DNA of 64,000 nucleotides from an uncultured Collinsella sp. GTDB taxonomy: Bacteria > Actinomycetota > Coriobacteriia > Coriobacteriales > Coriobacteriaceae. The position numbers and the translations under genes were made by a program. The notes below the pieces were generated by a model. The model did no database searches and was not told the DNA's origin. It worked only from the letters and a program-made list of their open reading frames with translations. Location of the stretch: contig UQIB01000006.1 in assembly GCA_900541015.1 (NCBI GenBank), positions 15,734-79,733 on the forward strand. Reading direction: 5' to 3'. Of this stretch, positions 8,882 to 18,287 are shown piece after piece (the stretch's first letter is position 1; each line of letters begins with the position of its first letter).

Positions 8882-11059
8882 TTAGGGGAGGAGCTTCATG
8901 GCGGCGTCGTGGGCGGCGCGCTCGTAGGTGTCGTCGAGGGGCTTGAGCGGCAGCAGGGCTGTGGCCTGCGCATCGCCGCGGCGCTCGAGGGCGTGGGCGA
9001 TGAGCCAGTCGGCGAGTTCAGGGTTCTTGGGTAGCGCTGGTCCGTGCAGGTACGTGCCGATGACGCCCTTGTAGATGATGCCCTCAAAGCCATCGTCGCC
9101 GTTGTTGCCGGTGCCCGCAACGACGGACGTTCCGAGCGGCGTGGCCTCTGTATCGAGCAGGGTGCGGCCGCCGTGGTTCTCGAATCCCACAAAGGGCTCA
9201 GGCGCCAGGTCGGTCTTGACGGCGACGTTGCCGATTAGGCGGTCAGAACCGCGCACGGTTTCGACGGAAATGACACCCAGACCTTCGATGCGATTCTCGC
9301 CCATATAGTACGAACGGCCGAGCAGCTGATAACTGCCGCAGATAGCAAGCAGCGAGCCGCCGTCCTCAACATAAGCCGCAACCTTGTCTTTTTGAGCGAG
9401 CAGCTCATGCGCCACGGCCAGCTGGTCGCGATCGGAGCCGCCGCCCATCATGACGATGTCGGCGTCGGCGAGATCGAGCGACTCGCCCATGCGGACCTCG
9501 TTCACGCGCACGGGAATGCCGCGCCAGGCGCAGCGGCGCTCGAGGGCGATGACGTTGCCACCGTCGCCGTAGAGGTTGAGGGCATCGGGGTACAGATAGA
9601 CGATTCGCAGCGGGCGCGAGAGCTCGGTCGGCGCGACACCGACGGGGACGGCACTGCCATCGGCGCACGTTGCAGCGTGGGCGGCAACCGTAGCCGCATC
9701 GGTGCCCTTAAGTTCGTCGAGCTCCTTGACCAGCGGCGGAAAGGCCGTGTAGTTGGCGACGGCATAGAAAGTGTCGCCAGCCTCCTCGTCTGCCACGGCG
9801 CCGATCGCCTGCTCGATATTCGAGATAATCGTGGCGTCGATGCCGGCGTACTTGAGGCGCACCTGCATGTCGTGCGCGCGCGTGCCGCCAGCAAAGGCGA
9901 CAAGCCCCGTTGTGTCGGCGATGCGCTCAAAGTCGACGTCGTAAATCCACGATACATCGTGGCCGTCGGCATCGTTGTCGTTGAGGAAGAAAGCGCAGAG
10001 CCTGCCACCTGCTGTTTTAATGGACTGGATCTGGCGATCGAAGCCTACGGGATTCTTGGCCAGGTTGGCCTCGACGGTTCGGCCGGCGATATTCCAACGG
10101 CCCATGCGACCACCTGCTGGCACGTAGGCGTCGAGCGTGGGCTGCAGGTGAGCTGCGTCCACGCCCAGCTCGCGCGCCGCAAAGAAGGCGGCGGCAACGT
10201 TGTAGACCATATACAGGCCGTTGTAGCGCGTGGCGATGTGTACGGCAGCCGCGTCGGGCGCAGATCCAAAGACCAGGTCAAAGCCGTAGCCGTCGCAGCC
10301 GAGCTCAACGCCCGTCACGCGACGGACCAGCGCGGGGCGACCCCAACCGCACGAAGGACAATGATAGGCGCCGAGCTGTCCGTACTGCACATAGTCGTAC
10401 TCCAGCGGCGCGTTGCACTGCGAGCAAAAACGCGAGTCGCTAATGCGATCGGACTCGGTGCCCGTGGCACCGTCGATGCCAAAGGTGATGCTCGTGTTGG
10501 GGACGCGCGCGGCGATCGAGGCGCACAGCGGATCGTCGGCGTTATAGATGAGCGTCGTTGCCGGCGAAAGCTCCAGCGCGTGGGCGATGACGTCCTGGGT
10601 GTGGTCGATCTCGCCGTAGCGATCCAGCTGGTCACGGAACAGGTTGAGCAGCACAAAGTAGGTCGGCTTGAGCTTGGGCAAGACGCGCACCGTGTAGAGC
10701 TCGTCGCACTCAAAAACGCCTACGCGCTTGCCACTGTCAGTGTGCTTAAGGCCGTCGCGGGCCTCGAGCAGAGCACCCACTACGCCAGGCTCCATATTGT
10801 TGCCGGCACGGTTGCACACCACGGTAGCACCGCTGGCAGCAACGGCGTCGGCGATGAGGTTGGATGTGGTGGTCTTGCCATTAGTACCGGTGATCACCAC
10901 GCTGCGGTCGACCAGGCTCGCGAGGTCGCTTAGCAGCTCGGGGTCGATCTTCATGGCGATGCGGCCGGGAAGCACGCCACCCTGGCGTTTGAGGACAGAG
11001 CGCAGTCCCCAGCGGGCGATATCGCTCGAGGTGCAGGCGAGAGATGAGCGGAGGTTCAT
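8882..11059 (-). CDS. fused MurT-GatD lipid II isoglutaminyl synthase
   Basis: 725 residues combining two normally separate subunits that amidate the alpha-carboxylate of D-Glu in lipid II. Residues 1 to about 460 are MurT-like: Mur-ligase P-loop TGTNGKTTT (57-65) and a zinc ribbon with C212, C215, C234 and C237. Residues about 480-725 are a GatD-type class I amidotransferase with nucleophile C574 in LAICGSYQLLG and H672 in TYLHGPALPKNPELAD. A low-complexity linker of 25-30 residues joins the halves, with no stop or ribosome site between them. AGGAACGG precedes ATG 11059. A terminator follows. Confidence 0.93.
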   Translation of the reverse strand: MNLRSSLACTSSDIARWGLRSVLKRQGGVLPGRIAMKIDPELLSDLASLVDRSVVITGTNGKTTTSNLIADAVAASGATVVCNRAGNNMEPGVVGALLEARDGLKHTDSGKRVGVFECDELYTVRVLPKLKPTYFVLLNLFRDQLDRYGEIDHTQDVIAHALELSPATTLIYNADDPLCASIAARVPNTSITFGIDGATGTESDRISDSRFCSQCNAPLEYDYVQYGQLGAYHCPSCGWGRPALVRRVTGVELGCDGYGFDLVFGSAPDAAAVHIATRYNGLYMVYNVAAAFFAARELGVDAAHLQPTLDAYVPAGGRMGRWNIAGRTVEANLAKNPVGFDRQIQSIKTAGGRLCAFFLNDNDADGHDVSWIYDVDFERIADTTGLVAFAGGTRAHDMQVRLKYAGIDATIISNIEQAIGAVADEEAGDTFYAVANYTAFPPLVKELDELKGTDAATVAAHAATCADGSAVPVGVAPTELSRPLRIVYLYPDALNLYGDGGNVIALERRCAWRGIPVRVNEVRMGESLDLADADIVMMGGGSDRDQLAVAHELLAQKDKVAAYVEDGGSLLAICGSYQLLGRSYYMGENRIEGLGVISVETVRGSDRLIGNVAVKTDLAPEPFVGFENHGGRTLLDTEATPLGTSVVAGTGNNGDDGFEGIIYKGVIGTYLHGPALPKNPELADWLIAHALERRGDAQATALLPLKPLDDTYERAAHDAAMKLLP

Positions 11060-11104
11060 GAAGCCGTTCCTAACATAGATGACATGGTCGGGGCGATCGC
11101 GTCG

Positions 11105-12148
11105 CTAAAAGCCGTAGCGGCGCGCAAATTCCTGGGCAAGCTGCGATACATCTTCGCAGGCGTTGGCCCAGGGGGCAAAGTCGGGGGTGTCCGAGATAAT
11201 GCCGTCGGCTTCCCAAACCGCCTGGTGCGAGAGGTCCCAGGGGTCGCGTGGCTCGGGTCGGCAGGGAAGGTACGGCGTCTGGTACATGGGGTTCAGCAAG
11301 AAGAACGCGCCGCCCTCGCAACGGTTAGCGAACTCACGCAGCGCGCGCGTCGCCGGACGCATCTTGTTTGTTTTGAACAGCAGAATCGTGCGGGCGAGCA
11401 GGTACCAGGGGGAGTTCTCGAGGGTATCGGCCCCCACCTGCTCCTCGAGCTGGTGAGCCAGGGCAAAAAAGCCGTCCTGGTCTTCCAAGCGGGCGAGGGC
11501 GAGCAACACGGTGCCGGCAGCTCGGGTGGGATAACCTTCTGCCTTAAGGACGCGGCGGGCGTAGTTGGCAGCAGCACGGTAACGAGCGCTCGCCATGCAC
11601 AGCTGCGAGATGGCCTCGAGCGTGTGAAGCCAGCCAATAAGCGCCGGCTCGCTCACGGTAAGGTCTGCTGCGGTGACACCGTCGGCCAAAACATTATTGG
11701 CCCAGTAGTGCGGGGCCTCCATGTCGAACCCGGGCACGCTTTGTTGCAGGTAGTCGGCCGTACTCGTCTCGAGCTTCATCAAGTCGCCCAGGCAGGCATC
11801 AACGGGCGTGTCCGCCAGGATGATGGCGAGCAGCTGCGCATCGACGGCAAGTGCATCGACGCGGACGATCTTGAGCAGCTCATCGCGCATATCGTCGAAC
11901 AGACGGTTGCGCGTCTGCTCAAACTCCTCGTCGCTGCCCATGTCCTCGATGCGACGAAGCTCGTCAAGCAAATGACGATGAACGCCGGCATAGGACAGCA
12001 GCGCTTGGGCATGTTCGGTTTGCGCATACTTGTGAGGGTTTGCGCTGATGTCGTTATGGACAAGCTCGCGTGCTGCATCGGTGAGTTCGGGGTGCGATGC
12101 CAGATAGGTGCGCTCCAGATAGGCGGGGATGTAGACGCTCGGATCCAT
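11105..12148 (-). CDS. TPR-like helical protein, unknown function
   Basis: 347 residues, cytoplasmic, with no signal peptide or membrane segment. The sequence is mostly alpha-helical with repeated A-x-x-Y/L spacing that looks like degenerate tetratricopeptide repeats, for example around YRAAANYARRVLKAEGY and LEDQDGFFALAHQLEEQ. The C-terminus is rich in aromatic and proline residues (NPMYQTPYLPCRPEPRDPWD). Its ATG overlaps the stop of the upstream gene (TAATG), so the two are co-translated. I do not recognise a catalytic motif. Confidence 0.75.
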   Translation of the reverse strand: MDPSVYIPAYLERTYLASHPELTDAARELVHNDISANPHKYAQTEHAQALLSYAGVHRHLLDELRRIEDMGSDEEFEQTRNRLFDDMRDELLKIVRVDALAVDAQLLAIILADTPVDACLGDLMKLETSTADYLQQSVPGFDMEAPHYWANNVLADGVTAADLTVSEPALIGWLHTLEAISQLCMASARYRAAANYARRVLKAEGYPTRAAGTVLLALARLEDQDGFFALAHQLEEQVGADTLENSPWYLLARTILLFKTNKMRPATRALREFANRCEGGAFFLLNPMYQTPYLPCRPEPRDPWDLSHQAVWEADGIISDTPDFAPWANACEDVSQLAQEFARRYGF

Positions 12149-13224
12149 TAGAGGTCTCCTCCCTTAAACGGCAATCCCTGTTCGGCCGCGCGCAGGATTC
12201 GTTCGTCGATTTGGGAGCGCACGATGTCGTTGGTGGCGACCCAGGCGGCAAAGCTGGCGTTGTCGGGCGCGCCTAGGCCCTCCTGCAGCACCGGCGTCGC
12301 CTCGGACAGGGCAAGGACAAACTCGTCGGTGGAGCCCGGACCTACGTTGACGCGAGCATAGACGCCATCGGGAAATTCGGTTTGGAAGTAGAGCGCCTCG
12401 GCCGCGTGCGGGCATGAGCGCACCAGGATGCGCAGGTAGTGTTCGGCGCCCTCGTAATCCAGCTCGCGCCAGGCAGCGCTCATCAACGCGATGAGCGTCC
12501 ACGGGTCCAGGTCGCGCTCTGCGTCCTTGGGACGGCGGCGCAGCGGCGTGTTGGCAAGATAGGGTACGGAGTGGGCAGAACGAAAACGCTTGAGCTCCTC
12601 GGCAGGGTATTCGAGCTTTGCCATGGCAAGCATCGCGGTATGGCGGACGCCAGCGGGATCGTTGGGCGCAAAGTCCAGGCTGCGATTCGCGGCATCCAGC
12701 GACATGCGGTAGCGGCCGCTAATGAGCGCGCGCGATGCCAAGGCAGCAAGCCAGCGCAGGTAGGGACGGCGGGTCAGGTCGCCTGCGGCCTCACGCTCGT
12801 AGGGGTCCTGCGCCGAGGCGATCTTGAGCGCCAGATCGTGCTCCACCTCGTCGCACTTGGACACCAGATACTGCACGTATTCCTCGTTGGATTCGGCTGT
12901 GAGCGCCGTCAGCATGCGCTGGGCATCCCAGTTGGCCGGATCGAGCGCGGCCGCCTCGCGGAGCATGTTCTCGGCTGCAGCTTCTTCTTGCTCTGCCTGG
13001 GCGTCGTCGGGGATAAAGGGGATGCGGTAGTCGACAGCCTCGACGACCTTGGCAATCAGATGCCCAGCTCGGTCGCGGTCGTGCACGATGAGCGGCGCGG
13101 GGTTACGGGTGAATTGTTCCATCAGACGCTCGACGGCGGGGCCGTCGGTGAGTGGAATATTGTCGCGGCGCAAGGCCTCAAGAACGAGGCGATGGCAATC
13201 CTCTTGAATGGGGTCGAATGCCAT
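12148..13224 (-). CDS. TPR-like helical protein, unknown function
   Basis: 358 residues from ATG 13224, chosen because AAAGGAGG lies just upstream; an ATG ten codons earlier lacks one. Helical repeats resemble tetratricopeptide units, such as YRMSLDAANRSLDFAPNDPAG and ELDYEGAEHYLRILVRSCPHA. The stop overlaps the next gene's start, so the pair is a two-gene operon and probably one functional unit, perhaps scaffolding partners. It may be paralogous to its neighbour, but overall identity looks low by eye. Confidence 0.75.
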   Translation of the reverse strand: MAFDPIQEDCHRLVLEALRRDNIPLTDGPAVERLMEQFTRNPAPLIVHDRDRAGHLIAKVVEAVDYRIPFIPDDAQAEQEEAAAENMLREAAALDPANWDAQRMLTALTAESNEEYVQYLVSKCDEVEHDLALKIASAQDPYEREAAGDLTRRPYLRWLAALASRALISGRYRMSLDAANRSLDFAPNDPAGVRHTAMLAMAKLEYPAEELKRFRSAHSVPYLANTPLRRRPKDAERDLDPWTLIALMSAAWRELDYEGAEHYLRILVRSCPHAAEALYFQTEFPDGVYARVNVGPGSTDEFVLALSEATPVLQEGLGAPDNASFAAWVATNDIVRSQIDERILRAAEQGLPFKGGDL

Positions 13225-13724
13225 GGGGCCTCCTTTGCTGCGGTTAGGGTTCAAATCATCTCTATATAAGGTTCTAGTTTACCCGCATGTGGCACACCGG
13301 GGGTGCCGCACTTGGACTTGCACCTTTGCACCACGAAGACGGATGTCGCACAAATGTCGGCACCTCGGTTGCGCGGGTGGTATCACAGTGCCGTAAACGG
13401 TCGATTTTTGGCGGCGAACGGGGCACATTTTGGAGGGGCACAGTCCTGCCCGGGATATGTAGTCAACCCTGATAAAACGTTTGCCCAGCTTGGGGTACGA
13501 ATGCCCCACAAGAGTCTTCAGGGATAGAAAAAACGTTTCATCATTGTCAGCTTTAGGTGAATAACTGACCAACCAGAACGGTAAAATAGTGTTTGTCTGA
13601 GCGTTGAGACGTTTGGACATCGTGCATTGCCATCGCCGGCAACGCGCAAATCGGTCCTAACGGAGCCAATTGGGTGCTCCGTTATATACGCAAGTCTAAG
13701 AGGGGCTTGTTTAGGAGGCACAGT
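13225..13724. promoter_or_regulatory. 500-base intergenic region with operator-like sites and leader hairpin
   Basis: No gene is supported. Two AAAACGTTT motifs, at about 13476-13484 and 13528-13537, resemble LacI/CcpA-type half-palindromes. CTAACGGAGC (about 13658-13667) pairs with GCTCCGTTA, forming a hairpin about 35 bases before the alcohol dehydrogenase ribosome site. The remainder shows no protein-like frame in either direction. Confidence 0.4.
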
Positions 13725-14948
13725 ATGGGACGTTTTACCAATCCTCGCGATCTGTACTTTGGTGAGGGCGCTCGCCACGAGGTGAAGAACCTCAAGGGCA
13801 AGAAGGCCATCATCGTTTCTGGCGGCAGCTCTATGCGCCGCGGCGGGTTCCTGCAGGACGTTGAGGCCGACCTCAAAGAGGCCGGCATGGAGGTCAAGCT
13901 GTTCGAGGGCGTCGAGTCCGATCCCTCCATCGAGACCGTCATGAAGGGCGCAGCCGCTATGCGCGAGTTCGAGCCCGACTGGATCGTTGCTATCGGCGGC
14001 GGCTCGCCCATCGATGCCGCTAAGGCCATGTGGGTCTTCTACGAGTATCCCGAGGAGTCCTTCGATAACATCATCCAGCCGTTCAGCTTCCCCGAGCTGC
14101 GTCAGAAGGCTCACTTCTGCGCCATCTCCTCTACCTCCGGCACCGCTACCGAGGTCACTGCCTTCTCCGTCATCACCGACTACGCCAAGGGCATCAAGTA
14201 CCCGCTGGCCGACTTCAACATCACTCCTGATGTCGCCATCGTCGACCCCGAGCTCACCTACACCATGCCCGCCAAGCTGTGCGCTCATACCGGCATGGAC
14301 GCTCTGACCCACTGCATGGAGGCCTACGTTTCCACCTGCGCCTCTATGTTCACCGACGCCAACGCTCTGCACGGCATCCGCGAGATCGTCGAGTGGCTGC
14401 CCAAGTCCTATGCTGGCGACCATGAGGCCCGTCAGCATATGCACGAGGCTCAGTGCATCGCCGGTATCGCCTTCTCCTCGGGCCTGCTGGGCATCGTTCA
14501 CTCCATGGCTCACAAGACCGGTGCAGCCTTTGAGAACGGTCACATCATCCACGGTGCTGCTAACGCCATGTACCTGGGCAAGGTCATCCAGTGGAACTCC
14601 AAGGACCCGCGTGCTGCCGAGCGTTATGCTTACGTGGCCAAGGAGATCCTGCACCTTCCCGGCGAGACCAACGAGGAGCTCATCGCTGCACTCGTCCAGA
14701 AGATCCGCGACCTCAACGACCAGCTCAACATTCCGCAGTCCATCAAGGATTACGCGAATGGTGGCGTGAAGGTCGACGCCGAGAACCCGCAGATGGTTTC
14801 CGAGGAGGAGTTCCTCGCCAAGCTGCCCGAGATCGCCGCGAACGCCGAGCAGGACGCCTGCACGCCCGAGAACCCGCGTGAGACCAAGGCTGCCGACTTC
14901 GAGAAGATTCTCAAGGCCTGCTACTACGACACCGACATCGATTTCTAA
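13725..14948 (+). CDS. iron-containing alcohol dehydrogenase
   Basis: 407 residues starting MGRFTNPRDLYFGEGARHE, with TTAGGAGG eight bases upstream; an in-frame ATG 17 codons earlier has no such site. Group III alcohol dehydrogenase of the butanol-dehydrogenase type: the nucleotide loop is AIGGGSPIDAAKAM, and metal-site residues lie in GMDALTHCMEAYVS and HSMAHKTGAAFENGHIIHG. It probably reoxidises NAD(P)H by reducing aldehydes during fermentation. GC-rich, highly biased codon use suggests strong expression. Ends in a strong terminator. Confidence 0.93.
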   Translation: MGRFTNPRDLYFGEGARHEVKNLKGKKAIIVSGGSSMRRGGFLQDVEADLKEAGMEVKLFEGVESDPSIETVMKGAAAMREFEPDWIVAIGGGSPIDAAKAMWVFYEYPEESFDNIIQPFSFPELRQKAHFCAISSTSGTATEVTAFSVITDYAKGIKYPLADFNITPDVAIVDPELTYTMPAKLCAHTGMDALTHCMEAYVSTCASMFTDANALHGIREIVEWLPKSYAGDHEARQHMHEAQCIAGIAFSSGLLGIVHSMAHKTGAAFENGHIIHGAANAMYLGKVIQWNSKDPRAAERYAYVAKEILHLPGETNEELIAALVQKIRDLNDQLNIPQSIKDYANGGVKVDAENPQMVSEEEFLAKLPEIAANAEQDACTPENPRETKAADFEKILKACYYDTDIDF

Positions 14949-14970
14949 TCGACTCTTGTTATCGTAACGA

Positions 14971-15008
14971 GGGGCTCCGCACGTATCTGTACGGAGCCCC
15001 TTTTTTTT
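14971..15008 (+). terminator. intrinsic terminator of the iron alcohol dehydrogenase
   Basis: GGGGCTCCG pairs with CGGAGCCCC across a 12-base loop, followed by eight T residues. Confidence 0.95.
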
Positions 15009-15029
15009 CTTTTAGAGAATGGGATAGTT

Positions 15030-16130
15030 ATGGCTGCAATTTTCAATAGCCCCAGCAAGTACATCCAGGGCCCGGACGAACTCGCCAAGCTCGGCTCCTA
15101 TGTCGAGCCGCTCGGCGCTAAGGCCCTCGTCATCGTGACGCCTTCGGGCAAGAAGCGCGTCGGTGCCAAGATCGAGGGCGGTTTTGCCGAGGCCAAGGCC
15201 GAGCTGCTGTTTGAGGACTTTAACGGCGAGTGCTCTAAGGGCGAGGTCGATCGCCTGGTTGCGCTCGCTCGCGACAACGGTTGCGACATCATCGTCGGCG
15301 TCGGTGGCGGCAAGATCCTCGACACCGCCAAGGCCGTTGCCTATTACCTGGAGTCCCCGGTTATCATCTGCCCCACCATCGCTTCGACCGATGCGCCGTG
15401 CTCGGCACTTTCGGTGCTCTACACCGATGACGGCCAATTCGATAAGTACCTGTTCCTTAAGGCAAACCCCAATATTGTCCTTATGGATACGACGGTTATC
15501 GCGGCGAGCCCGGTGCGCCTGACGGTTTCCGGTATGGGCGATGCGCTCGCAACCTATTTCGAGGCCCAGGCAACGCACGATGCCGACGGTGGCACTTGCG
15601 CCGGCGGTAAGGGCGGAATGGCCGGCCTGGCGCTCGCCAAGCTCTGCTACGAGACGCTTATGGCCGATGGCGTCAAGGCCAAGGTCGCGCTGGAGAAGGG
15701 TGCGCTCACGCCTGCCGTCGAGCACATCATTGAGGCCAATACGCTGCTTTCGGGCATTGGCTTTGAGAGCTCGGGCCTTGCTGCTGCTCATGCCATCCAC
15801 AATGGCCTGACGATGCTGCCCGAGTGCCACGGCATGTATCACGGCGAGAAGGTCGCCTTTGGCACTATCGTCCAGCTGGTACTCGAGGATGCCCCGACTG
15901 AGAAACTCGAGGAAGTCTTGGGCTTCTGCATTGAGCTTGGCCTGCCGGTCACGATGAAGGAACTTGGCGTTGCCGAGCTTACGCGCGAGCAGGCCATGAT
16001 TGTTGCCGAGGCCGCATGCGCGCCCGAGGACACCATGTGCAACATGCCCTTTGAGGTGACGCCCGAGATGGTCGCAAACGCCATCCTAGGTGCCGACGCG
16101 CTGGGCCACTACTATCTCATGGATGAGTAA
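15030..16130 (+). CDS. gldA: glycerol dehydrogenase
   Basis: 366 residues, the usual GldA length. NAD-dependent oxidation of glycerol to dihydroxyacetone. The nucleotide loop is VGVGGGKILDTAKAV. Zinc ligands of the family lie in SGMGDALATYFEA (Asp), SSGLAAAHAIHNG (His) and PECHGMYHGEKVAFG (His). It sits between the iron alcohol dehydrogenase terminator and its own terminator, so it is probably transcribed alone from a short leader; the site before the ATG is only weakly Shine-Dalgarno-like (TAGAGAATGGGA). Confidence 0.93.
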   Translation: MAAIFNSPSKYIQGPDELAKLGSYVEPLGAKALVIVTPSGKKRVGAKIEGGFAEAKAELLFEDFNGECSKGEVDRLVALARDNGCDIIVGVGGGKILDTAKAVAYYLESPVIICPTIASTDAPCSALSVLYTDDGQFDKYLFLKANPNIVLMDTTVIAASPVRLTVSGMGDALATYFEAQATHDADGGTCAGGKGGMAGLALAKLCYETLMADGVKAKVALEKGALTPAVEHIIEANTLLSGIGFESSGLAAAHAIHNGLTMLPECHGMYHGEKVAFGTIVQLVLEDAPTEKLEEVLGFCIELGLPVTMKELGVAELTREQAMIVAEAACAPEDTMCNMPFEVTPEMVANAILGADALGHYYLMDE

Positions 16131-16144
16131 ATCAAGCTAAGGAA

Positions 16145-16178
16145 GGGGCAAAGCCGGCAGATGGCTTTGCCCCTTTTT
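16145..16178 (+). terminator. intrinsic terminator of gldA
   Basis: GGGGCAAAGCC pairs with GGCTTTGCCCC over a 7-base loop, followed by TTTTT. Confidence 0.95.
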
Positions 16179-16243
16179 GCTATGGTGCAAAGGGGCAAGG
16201 TTACTTTGCACCAATCGTTGTTTGATGAAGGGCGGATTCTCGT

Positions 16244-16750
16244 ATGGCGCTTCCTATGGTTTACGGCGGTCCCGGCCGGTATGTTCAGGGGCCGGGCGAA
16301 CTGTCGCGTCAAGGCAGGTATTTGTCATGGTTGGGCTGCGCTGCCTATGTCTTGTTTGACCAGGGCACCGAGGATCGGCTGTGCAGGCAGATCGTCGATG
16401 GATTTCTGGACGAAGATCTAAGCGAGCCGTTCTTTAAGATTTATGACGGTCCGTGTACGGACGAGGCCGTTGTCGAAATGGCTAAGGAAGCCCAGGCCGA
16501 GTATTGCGACATGGTAGTGGGTATTGGCGGCGGCAAGATGCTCGATATCGCCAAGGCCGTTGCGTTTTATGCCGAGTTGCCGTTGTGCGTATGCCCCACG
16601 GCGGCTTCGATGGACGGTCCGTGCAGCGAGATTTCCGATGCCGATTTGCAGGGTGTTGCAAATGCGGTCTTTAGAAACGAGCGCAATATGGCCAACGAGC
16701 AGGCCAAGGTGACCAAACAAAAGCTCGTGCAGCTCATGTGCGAGGCATAG
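16244..16750 (+). pseudogene. internally deleted glycerol dehydrogenase paralogue
   Basis: 168 residues. Residues 1 to about 125 align with the N-terminal Rossmann half of GldA: VYGGPGRYVQGPGEL, VGIGGGKMLDIAKAVAFYAE and PTAASMDGPCSEI match the gene just upstream. The frame then jumps to a short tail (about 38 residues) without the segments that carry the metal ligands. About 200 residues appear deleted in frame. It could still be expressed as a Rossmann-only protein but cannot be an active dehydrogenase. Weak ribosome site (AAGGGCGG). Confidence 0.7.
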
Positions 16751-16901
16751 CTTGGCGCTTGATTGACCTTGTGCAATCGAGGCGGAGATAAGCCATAGAC
16801 TATTTGCCTCAAAGGTGCTCCGCGTGTAATTTGCCCGAGGCACGGGCCGATAGCGTATCATTATCTCTTGCTTGTTTGCACTGCTCAGGGAGGGGCCGCG
16901 C

Positions 16902-18155
16902 ATGGCGCAGGAACACGATCTGTTTGATGACATTATCGAGATCAGCAAGGGTTTCGACTTTCTTAAAAACCCGCTTGGCGGCGTGACCGATGCACTCGAT
17001 CCGTCGGCGCCGCAGTGGAATCCTGCCGACTACAAGGAGCGCCCGCGCGGCAATACCATTCCGTGCCTGACCTGCAAAAACGAAAAGAGCGGCTGCACCG
17101 CGTGCATGGACGTGTGCCCGGTCAACGCTATCGAGGTCGAGGAAGACGCCATTGAGATCCTCGACTCCTGCCGCAAGTGCGGTCTGTGCGCCGCTGCCTG
17201 CCCGACCGAGGCGATTATCTCGCCGCGCCTGGCGCCTAAAAACCTGTATGACGATATCGTCTCTGCCGCTACGAGCCACGAGACCGCCTACGTCACCTGC
17301 ACGCGCGCCCTCAAGCGCATGCCGCGCGAAAACGAGGTCGTCGTTGCCTGCGTGGGCGATATTACGGCCGAGACTTGGTTCTCGGTACTGGCGGACTATC
17401 CCAACGTGAGTGTGTACCTGCCGCTGGGCGTGTGCGATAAATGCCGCAACACCGGCGGTGAGGATATTCTGGGCGAGGCGATTGCGAAGGCCGAGGAGTG
17501 GTCCGGCACGGGTATGGGCTTGGAGGTCGACCCCAAGAGCCTCAAGTGCCATAAGCTTCGCGAGTACGAACGCAAGGAGTACATGGAAAAGATTGCCCGC
17601 ACCACGGGCCTGACGGTGACCAAGCTCAACCCGGCGACTGCGGCACTGGCTTCGGTGACGCAGAAGTTGAAGGCCCACCGTCACCAGATCACGCAGCTCG
17701 AGCGCACGCTCAACACCATGTGCGGCACCACGACGACCAAGCGTCGCCGTTCGCTCACGCACGGGCGCCAACTGGTGCTCTCGACGCTGCAGAACCATCC
17801 CGAGCTTGCCCAGAACATGCAGGTGAGCACGCCGGAATGCGATTTTGACAAGTGCACGTCGTGCGGCGAATGCGTCAACGTGTGCCCCACGTTTGCCTGC
17901 GATTTGGTGGGAAGCGGTCGCTTTGCACTGGAGTCCACGTATTGCCTAGGTTGCGGAGCCTGCGTCAAGGTGTGCCCCGAGCATGCGCTCAAGCTGGTCG
18001 AGCACGATGCGTCCAATCTGGTCGTTGTCGACCCCGAGGCCGAGGAAAAGGCCGCTCAGAAGGCCAAGGCCCACGAGGAGGCCGAGAAGGTCAAGGCTGA
18101 GGCAAAGGCCAAGCTTGACAAGATGCTCGACCAGGTGGAAAAGCTCGCGGACTAG
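16902..18155 (+). CDS. multi-[4Fe-4S] ferredoxin-type protein
   Basis: 417 residues from ATG 16902, preceded by GGGAGGGG. Two ferredoxin pairs are visible. The N-terminal pair is around residues 45-105 (CLTCKNEKSGCTACMDVC, then CRKCGLCAAACPTEAI). The C-terminal pair is around 315-375 (CTSCGECVNVCP, then CLGCGACVKVCPEHA). The middle resembles a helical or flavodoxin-free linker with VCDKCRNTGGEDI. The last 45 residues are an Ala/Lys/Glu coiled coil. It is probably a soluble electron-transfer protein; no partner oxidoreductase adjoins it, so the pathway is unknown. Confidence 0.85.
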   Translation: MAQEHDLFDDIIEISKGFDFLKNPLGGVTDALDPSAPQWNPADYKERPRGNTIPCLTCKNEKSGCTACMDVCPVNAIEVEEDAIEILDSCRKCGLCAAACPTEAIISPRLAPKNLYDDIVSAATSHETAYVTCTRALKRMPRENEVVVACVGDITAETWFSVLADYPNVSVYLPLGVCDKCRNTGGEDILGEAIAKAEEWSGTGMGLEVDPKSLKCHKLREYERKEYMEKIARTTGLTVTKLNPATAALASVTQKLKAHRHQITQLERTLNTMCGTTTTKRRRSLTHGRQLVLSTLQNHPELAQNMQVSTPECDFDKCTSCGECVNVCPTFACDLVGSGRFALESTYCLGCGACVKVCPEHALKLVEHDASNLVVVDPEAEEKAAQKAKAHEEAEKVKAEAKAKLDKMLDQVEKLAD

Positions 18156-18211
18156 CTAAAAGAGCGTAAATGATGGCCGGTAGGACAGGTACTGCCCCGC
18201 CGGCCAAAAAA

Positions 18212-18278
18212 AGTTGCGGTGGAATAGTTCCCGTTTTGCCTTTAAGCTGGCCATTCTAGGAACTATTCCACCGCAACT
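18212..18278 (-). terminator. 20-bp perfect-stem terminator between convergent genes
   Basis: 18212-18231 is an exact inverted repeat of 18259-18278 (AGTTGCGGTGGAATAGTTCC) around a 27-base loop. On the minus strand seven T residues follow, so it terminates the gntR transcript. It may also block readthrough from the ferredoxin gene. Confidence 0.85.
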
Positions 18279-18287
18279 AATAGATGG

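Noticed and set aside
13279..13620. 113-codon minus-strand frame before the iron alcohol dehydrogenase
   Set aside because: No ribosome site and no recognisable domain; it covers operator-like and promoter sequence.
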